DNA of 64,000 nt. Origin: Epiperipatus broadwayi. Lineage: Eukaryota; Onychophora; Udeonychophora; Euonychophora; Peripatidae. Position numbers and translations under genes: made by a program. The notes below the pieces were generated by a model, which was given only the letters and a program-made list of their open reading frames with translations, was not told the DNA's origin and searched no databases. This document shows, one piece after another, positions 57,489 through 64,000 of the stretch. Positions within the stretch are counted from its first letter, which is position 1. Each line of letters begins with the position of its first letter. Location of the stretch: the NCBI GenBank assembly GCA_028023455.1, contig JAQFVV010000547.1, forward strand, positions 250,001 to 314,000, in the 5' to 3' direction.

Positions 57489-59212
57489 CAATTAAGGGTA
57501 AAAGCCTGAAATCCGGGCTAAGCTGCTTTGAGCATTGATGCTAGACAAAATCAATGAAATATAACGTTACCGGGCCGCCGCAATTTTTTTTTTTTTTTTT
57601 TATACAACAAGGGTTTTTTTTTTTTGGTTTTTTTCTAATATTGATTAAATGAATAATTTTTATTTCATTTAGAACATGATTTCTTTATTATTAAACAAAT
57701 TTTGATATTCATTTTCGTTACTTTTTCTGGGTTTTTTGGAACCTGATATTTTTTCAACAAATTTTGCTAATTGAATTTTTACCTTTTTATCATTTGAAAA
57801 CTTCGGACCATTTCACGACATCAAAAAAATTTGTTTGAATCCCACTGCTGAAAAAATAGAATACAATTATTTGCAACTTGTTTAGAACTTAATTCTACCC
57901 TTCTTTTATTTATTTATTTTTTGGCTTGACTAAATGGTTTTTATTATTATTAATTTTACTTTTTTTTAAACAGAACTTGTTTTCACTTTGATTTAGATTA
58001 TGTTTGAATTAGCCCTTTTTTTTTTGGCTACTACAAGAAACAGCTTTTTGAGTGGGCGAGGGGGAGGGAATTCGTACTGTTATTATTAACAAAAAGGCCA
58101 ACAAAAATAGTCAATTATTTTAACAGCACTGAAAAAAGAGAATCAACTTTGGGACTTGTTTCGAATTTTGATTTCTTTTTGGTTGACGTAATTGTTTTTC
58201 TTAATATTAAATCCAAATTTACTTTTGTGTTTTTACCGATTCAAAAATTCTTTTCAAACACCCACCCCCGCACACTCGGAAAAAGAATTGTAACCAAAAA
58301 GTTAAGAATTTAACTTTTTTTTCTTTTTTGAAACAACCTTTTTCTCACTTTTTACTTTGATTTCTATTTCGTTCGAATTACCTTTTTTTTTTTAGCCTTC
58401 TACAATAAACTGCTTTTGGGGGTGGGGCGGCGGGGGGGTATTCATAATTTGTTATTCTTAACAAAAAGTCAACCAAAGTCGTCATTTATTTTAACTCCGC
58501 TGCAAAAAATTCAATCCAAATACTTGTCAATTTCTAATGAAATAAAAAACAACAAAAAAGGACACAAATTTTGGACTTTTTACAATTATTTATTCGATTT
58601 TATTGCTGTAATAAAAAGTGGACATTACATGTGCCTGACAAAATAAAATAAAAAAACACAATCTCACACACTTTCTGTACTCGGCAATTTATCTGAAGAA
58701 AAGTTTCAAAATTGCACATTCGTCTCAGACCTTTTAGTGGTCTAGAATATTTTCCCCACCACGCTGAAATGTGACTTAGCACGTGAGCTTTGTCGAAGCC
58801 TGTTCGAACATACACTTTGCCAATTTTTTATGTATTAACCTTTTTTTCGGGAAGGGTGGAGACCATATGACAATTCTTAATAATTAACAACATTTTTTAA
58901 ATCAAAATGATATTACTCTATTACGGAGATTTGAAAAATTCGTACCGCCTTGAAATTTAAACATCCTCAAGTGATACGGTAATCAGCTATGAATAGAGCA
59001 AATACGCGTAAATAGCTTCAAAGCACAAAACAGGCCATAATATTTTTGTGCAATGTCATGTAAAGCGGCCTAGCTCTAATGGGTTAATACTAATATGTAA
59101 ATGTTGTATTAGCCTGTAAGGCCGCAGCCGCCGAAACGGCATTTTTATGTGTTTTGACACGTAAACAATGCCCCAAGGCCGTGCCCAGATTTCAGGCTTT
59201 TACCCAATTAAG
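57489..59212. mobile_element. 1708 bp terminal-inverted-repeat element with 8 bp target duplications
   Basis: The element (57497-59204) begins GGTAAAAGCCTGAAATCCGG and ends with the complement of GGTAAAAGCCTGAAATCTGG, one mismatch in 22 bases. CAATTAAG stands on both sides (57489-57496 and 59205-59212), a perfect 8 bp target duplication of hAT or P type; alternative cuts (AATTAA) are possible. Inside are GC-rich ends (GGGCCGCCGC near 57573, GGCCGCAGCCGCCG near 59121), many T runs, and two diverged direct repeats (57985-58180 and 58360-58540) sharing GGCTACTACAA..AACxGCTTTT, GGxGGG, TTATTxTTAACAAAAAG and TCxTTTATTTTAAC. Composition is distinctly richer in GC than its surroundings. I found no transposase. 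Frames at 58416-58646 (+) and 58600-58815 (-) are open but unrecognised. Confidence 0.88.
58600..58815 (-). CDS. Hypothetical open frame inside the 57.5 kb TIR element
   Basis: The 71-codon frame encodes RTGFDKAHVLSHISAWWGKY then RPLKGLRRMCNFETFLQINC and a hydrophobic C-terminus. The composition is protein-like in its first 45 residues. There is no known domain, and it is too short to be a transposase. It could be a remnant of one or chance in this less AT-rich element. Confidence 0.2.
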   Translation of the reverse strand: MYVRTGFDKAHVLSHISAWWGKYSRPLKGLRRMCNFETFLQINCRVQKVCEIVFFYFILSGTCNVHFLLQQ

Positions 59213-61310
59213 TTCTTACAATAAAAAAATTGTGTCATAAAATGTAGCTGCTAATTTTTTTTTAACCCTTTCTTAGTGCAGCCTAGACTCAAACATTTTA
59301 GCATAGTGATAGGGAAATAAATTCATTTCTCTAATTTCATAAATATCAACAATGCCAATTTAAAATTTTAAATAAAAGCAGGGGAAAAAATTAAAAACAA
59401 AAATATGTGCAAGTAATTTGTTTTTAATTATCTACTAACTGTCACCCATAATATTTACAATCCAGATGAAAATATTACTTTCTCTTCTTTATTTCATGAG
59501 ATAAAAATTGAAAGATTGTGATAAAATGATACTAAATCTTGCATTTTCATTTTAAAACCATGATATGAAGCAAAATATACCTTCTCTTAAACTCTACAGT
59601 TTACCAAAAAATAAGCAAGGCTGAAACTCTACAAAGTTGTAAGCAACTTTGTTATTTAGTAATTGGAATAATAATAGAGACATTAATAAATTTGTAAATC
59701 ATATTAATTCGATAGTTGCAATTATTTATTTTATTTCAATAATCCAAACAAAAACTTAATAAATAATAAGTCACAATAATCAGTAATGTTCTTAAGCAAT
59801 TAATTCTAAATGTCTTACACTATATTTCACATATAAAATGATGTCTTGTATGAGAAAAAAATATTTTTAGCTGTATATTGCTGCTTATATTAAGACATCT
59901 ATCTTATCTCAAAATCCTATGTAATTCTGCTTTCTCAAGAAATAAATATTATCAAGACCAAGCTGCCTAAATCAAAAATAATTAAAACAGTGATTCTTAT
60001 GATAAAGTTCTTGTAATCTAATTAGAACATTAGCGCATTTATAATATTTTTAAAATTCTACAAGTATAATTAATCAATATAATTTATAAATATTAATATG
60101 TTATTATAACATTTAATAAATGGTTAATCTATAGCTAACTCATTTATTGTATAGCAATCTAGTTTTGTTTGCTGTATTATATTCATATATCATGTATATT
60201 ATATGTATATATATACATATATAATACAAACTTTTTAATAAAAATGTTATGATCTGCTATTTAGGTCATGCAATGTTTTAACCAAAGTGAAAAGTTAAAC
60301 TAGCAATTGATCCAAGAACTTTTAGTTTTTGAACCCAGACAATAATTTGTTTCATTATGTATTACAATGGCCATTGTTATTTTTCAAATAAAGGTAGATA
60401 ATTTTTTTGTTGTTGAAAGTTTGTGTAGATGTACAGTTAGAATTGCTATATTAAAACTTTTTTTTGATTTTAATGATAATTAATTGATCAATATTTGTAC
60501 TTTGATTCCAAGTTAAACTTTTTAATGTACATGTTTAATTACAGTAATAAAATAAAAAGAATAAACCAATAAAATTTTAATTAAATTGATAAAATTTATA
60601 GCTACAAATCAAATATAAAAGCTATCCGATGTGCAGGTGCCTGTAATTTCAATCTCACCATGGGTAAGGTCTTGACACACATTACCCAAATTGTTTAAGA
60701 ATTCTGCTTTTCTAAATCTTAATGTTTAAGTTAATAATTTATTTTGAGTGTTTCTTAATGTGTTCTGAAATATTTTAAAAATCTTGATTTAATAATAAAA
60801 TACTTGTTAAAAAATATTGCATATTTGAAAATATTAATAATATAGTTAGTAGATTGATTGATAGTTAAATAGATAGCTTGTTAAAATTTTTATTCAAAAA
60901 TATTAATAGAGAAGAATCTAAAAAAAAAACTAAAAGACAATCTAACAGAATATAACAATAGTCACGTGGATATTTGTACTGTTAGGTGACGTTTCAGCAA
61001 TCAAGTAGCAAACTGCACACAATAGTTTTCATTCTATTAGACAAATGAAATTATTTTTTAGCTTTCACTCATTCTGGTAATCGATTTAGAAGTCTTTAGC
61101 TTTTGAGTTCATCGGACTAAAAACTAAAACAAAGGATAATATTAATTATAAACAAACAGAAAACTTTGTTAATGGAAAAATTAAATGCTTTATAAGAGGC
61201 TAGTTTTTATCTATGGATTGCATTAACGTGTATGCAATATTTACTGCTCTATCCAAAAGCAATTTTTTTTACTCTTATTGGAAAATGAATTGTCATTTTT
61301 AATTTTTTTT
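59213..61310. other. AT-rich sequence; possible SINE-like scrap near 60630
   Basis: GATGTGCAGGTGCCTGTAAT, then TTCAATCTCACCATGGGTAAGG at 60628-60670 is richer in GC and vaguely tRNA-tail-like, but not matched elsewhere in the window. A palindromic (AT)-rich run lies at 60190-60225. Otherwise nothing definable. Confidence 0.3.
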
Positions 61311-61430
61311 TCTCATATTTCATAGGATCAGCCGGGAAGTGAACCTGCTAACCCGGGACAACTGTTTATAAAGAATCCGTCGCTGACCTTTCGACCACCA
61401 ATGCTTGACATTTTAAATTTTTTATAACCA
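61290..61430 (-). repeat. tRNA-derived SINE, copy 5 (minus strand)
   Basis: On the minus strand: GTCAAGCATTGGTGGTCGAA (A box region), AGGTCAGCGACGG, CAGGTTCACTTCCCGGC (B box) and GATCCTATGAAATATGAG followed by an A run. Near-direct repeats CATTTTTAATTTTT (left) and CATTTTAAATTTTT (right) flank it, with one mismatch. It is the oldest looking of the five copies together with copy 2. Confidence 0.82.
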
Positions 61431-62559
61431 GAAACATTAACAATAACTGATATCCTAGTAATCCATAAATATATTTAAATAATTAGTCGGTCAGTAGATC
61501 GTGTGGTGTCCATCATTTTATCAATGAGGTAAACTGCACAGGGATTCTGGGTGTTAATAATTCCAGGTGATTTTTTATTATGCTCTTTTAGTTCTGAGCA
61601 TAGGTGATAGTTTTATTAAGTTCAACGTAACTGTGGATGTTATTAAAGCACGGAATTTTTTTTTTGCTCAAAAAATTCTAAATCTCATTATTTTTTACTT
61701 ATTAATATAAGTGAATTCTTATTTTTAATATTTTAAAAATAAGAGCACATACAAATGTAAATAGATTTTTTTTATCTTAACACATAAAATGATATAAGCA
61801 GTTAATTAAAATACCTTTAATAAATATAAAAACACTATTAATCTAAAATTTCTGGTTCTAGGACTTTTTTTAGATTTAAGAATTTCATAAATTTTAAGAA
61901 TAGATAATTTATTTACTCATTGTATAGCCAAACTCTGATAAGATAGAAGAAAAAATTAGTCAATCTTTCTGCAAGTGTACTTATTAATTTATAAATATTC
62001 ATTGAAAAGATTTTCTTTATAATTTAATTTTGTCAAAGTGTTGTAGAAACTAGTTTAATTATTGTATATAGCTAAATATTACCTTAAAAATTTTGCAGAA
62101 TAATAGAAGGCTATGAATAATAGACATTTGGATTAGCAGTATTCTAACTGTGCTGTCAATGTGTTTTATTTTGTAACTTATCTACAGTAGTTTAACTGAG
62201 TGATAGGATGGCAGTTTCTTCATGAGTTCCTAGATACATTCTCAATTAAGTAAAATAAAATGATTTTAATTTTTCAGTTGAATGGAATTATCATAATTTA
62301 GGAATTATTGTACTCAATCTGCTATTCAAATGTTATATGACCTTCATAGCAATTAACTATATGATTATTTATTTAATATGTAAGTTGAGAATTTAATTTT
62401 ATGCAAATGAAAAATAATTGTTATTCAATTTGTTAATATTTAAGTAGTAAAAAAAACATATATATATACAGTTTATCTCCGAGTTAATAATTTTTCTTAT
62501 AAGTATTAATTTATATATAAAGATGTTATATCAATTGACGGTATATTAATAGTTTTTTT
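61431..62559. other. AT-rich sequence with no recognised feature
   Basis: Nothing definable. Confidence 0.4.
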
Positions 62560-63115
62560 CTATAAAATGATTGGAAATCTATTTATTATAATTAGATGCA
62601 CTATTTTTCCATTTGTTAATGTGATAAGTAACTTTGTATCTAATAATTCTACTTATAATTCATATTTGAATCTTCTTGATAAGCAATATGTAAAAAGATT
62701 TTCCATTATCTATTTATTTTCAAAAATATATAAATTATGTTGTATTCATTTATATTATCAAAATATAAAATTTAGTACATAAAAACTGATATTTAGTAAT
62801 AAAAGAAAGAATGATACGAATTCTATATTATTGGTCCATGCTCAAATAAAAGTGATGTTAATATTTTGGATAAATATATTTTTATTTATGAATTTAAGAA
62901 TCACCTATTGTGGTATTAAAATAATTCATATTATTTTATTAGCTTTATAAACTATATCATCAATATATCTTGTATAAAAGTAATTCATTTTTATTGAAAA
63001 CATACCATGGTTTTAATTGTGTACTTTCTAAATAATATTTTATAAATTAATAAATATACATTTATAAATTGTCAGATTTCTCATTATTAATCTTTGATAA
63101 TAAAAAGTTTAATTG
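62560..63115 (-). pseudogene. Penelope-like reverse transcriptase scrap (PLE-4)
   Basis: Minus-strand reading gives KMNYFYTRYIDDIVYKAN (62940-62995), a classic R-Y-I-D-D motif C of PLE reverse transcriptases. About 35 codons later comes INITFI, a stop, then AWTNNIEF, the place where PLEs have the H-x-N-I-K-F-T-x-E...N-x-I-x-F-L-D stretch. Downstream frames are broken. Upstream motifs A and B are missing; sequence past about 63115 no longer fits. The plus-strand frame at 62567-62782 is an antisense shadow. Assigned on short motifs only. Confidence 0.45.
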
Positions 63116-64000
63116 GTTAAAGAAACTTGACATTGATTGGGACAACTATTTTTCTATGTGTTTGAAATACTGGCCGAAGAAGATTATGGAAATGGTATGG
63201 GGAGGGACTGCTATGACTGTTTGTGAAATGTGAGAGTAAAAGGACACCCACAAAGAGAAATAAGACAGTAAAAGTATGTAGAGTGGTAAAATAAAGGATC
63301 TTTCAAGAGAGAAGAAATGTTTTATGTTTTAAACTAGGAATACGATTTGTAAGGATTTAACAAGAAAACGATATTACCATTTCAACAATGAGTCTTATAG
63401 ATTTGCAATGTGGTGCTTTGGGGGACAGGATTGGTAAATTTGGTGTAAAGGATAAAGTGAATAAAAACTAATTTGTAGATATTTTATGTACATATTTAAA
63501 TGTTTGTTTAATAAAGTTTATTACTTAAAATAAAAAAATTATTAGCAGCCATATAAAAACTTGAGAAAGGTAGATAAATGAAGAACAAAATATCAAATAG
63601 ATTTCGGGATAACTGAGCAAATCAATCTATGAAACACAAATTCCAGATATATCACATGCTAATCTTTTAATCTGCATGTTTACATTTGACATCTTGTGAT
63701 GTTGTCTTGTAACTCTTTTTAGAGCAAATTTTATTTTTAAAAAACTTCACCATCTTATCTAATTCAATTTCTCATATTTATTTTTCTTTATATCTATTAA
63801 GTGAAAACAATTAAATTGCATTTTACTACAGTATCTTTACAATAATCCTTGTAATGTCAATGACTCTGCTTCTCCAAGAAAACAGTACTTAAATTTATCT
63901 TTAAATATTTTTTAGAAAATCTCTTACTGTCTATTACTTCAATCACATATGTTGCTTTAACATTAATATATTCAATATCATTATATGATTTTATCAATAT
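63116..64000. other. Less AT-rich patch then AT-rich sequence, nothing identified
   Basis: The stretch 63130-63300 (GATTGGGACAACTATTTTTC, GGGGAGGGACTGCTATGACTG) is richer in GC than its surroundings and may be part of a repeat, but I could not match it within the window. The rest shows nothing. Confidence 0.3.

Noticed and set aside
60628-60670. Short exon between AG and GTAAGG (CACCATGG|GTAAGG)
   Set aside because: Only about 27 bases between the sites, with no recognisable coding context.
1-64000. CRISPR arrays, bacterial operons, ribosomal RNA
   Set aside because: No regularly spaced short repeats, no bacterial gene organisation and no rRNA-like sequence; the window is eukaryotic.

Overview
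This is one window of a very AT-rich nuclear genome from an animal, probably an invertebrate with large introns. The reasons: a spliced exon of a conserved eukaryotic repair gene; tRNA-derived SINEs with A tails and target-site duplications; Penelope-like retroelements (PLEs), a LINE 3' end, hAT-like and pogo/Tigger-like DNA transposon remains; long (AT)n tracts; and a 500-base N gap typical of a scaffold. I cannot name the lineage from sequence alone.

The only host gene I can identify is on the + strand: the terminal coding exon of MLH1 (DNA mismatch repair MutL homologue) at 44782-44961, with a clean splice acceptor, stop codon, short 3' UTR and two AATAAA signals. I found no earlier MLH1 exon, so the 44.8 kb upstream is best read as one huge last intron, unless an exon lies in the gap at 8787-9286 or was missed. 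Sequence after about 45.1 kb is intergenic or belongs to genes I cannot recognise.

Layout. 0-9 kb: AT-rich sequence with a GC-rich hAT-like scrap, a palindromic repeat (FB1) and a head-to-head PLE pair (PLE-1). 9-30 kb: three copies of an unidentified 1.2-2 kb repeat (R3), more FB1 copies, a hAT relic, a 560 bp fold-back, a truncated LINE and a broken coiled-coil ORF. 31-36.3 kb: the best preserved PLE (PLE-2), two inverted copies joined 5' to 5'; the longer copy holds one reading frame broken only by three stop codons, and its YxDD box has become YVDG. 37-44.7 kb: a SINE, a 960 bp pogo/Tigger-like element and a third head-to-head PLE pair (PLE-3). 44.8-45.1 kb: MLH1 end. 45-64 kb: decayed coding debris, two hAT 3' ends side by side, four more SINEs, the second Tigger-like copy in inverse orientation, a 1708 bp terminal-inverted-repeat element with perfect 8 bp target duplications, and a PLE reverse-transcriptase scrap.

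The most interesting pattern is that three unrelated PLE families in the window all sit as head-to-head inverted pairs with their 3' ends outward, several next to (AT)n tracts. The unidentified R3 repeat and the 1708 bp element come next. Most stretches not listed are AT-rich non-coding sequence in which I see nothing definable. All boundaries and similarities were judged by eye.
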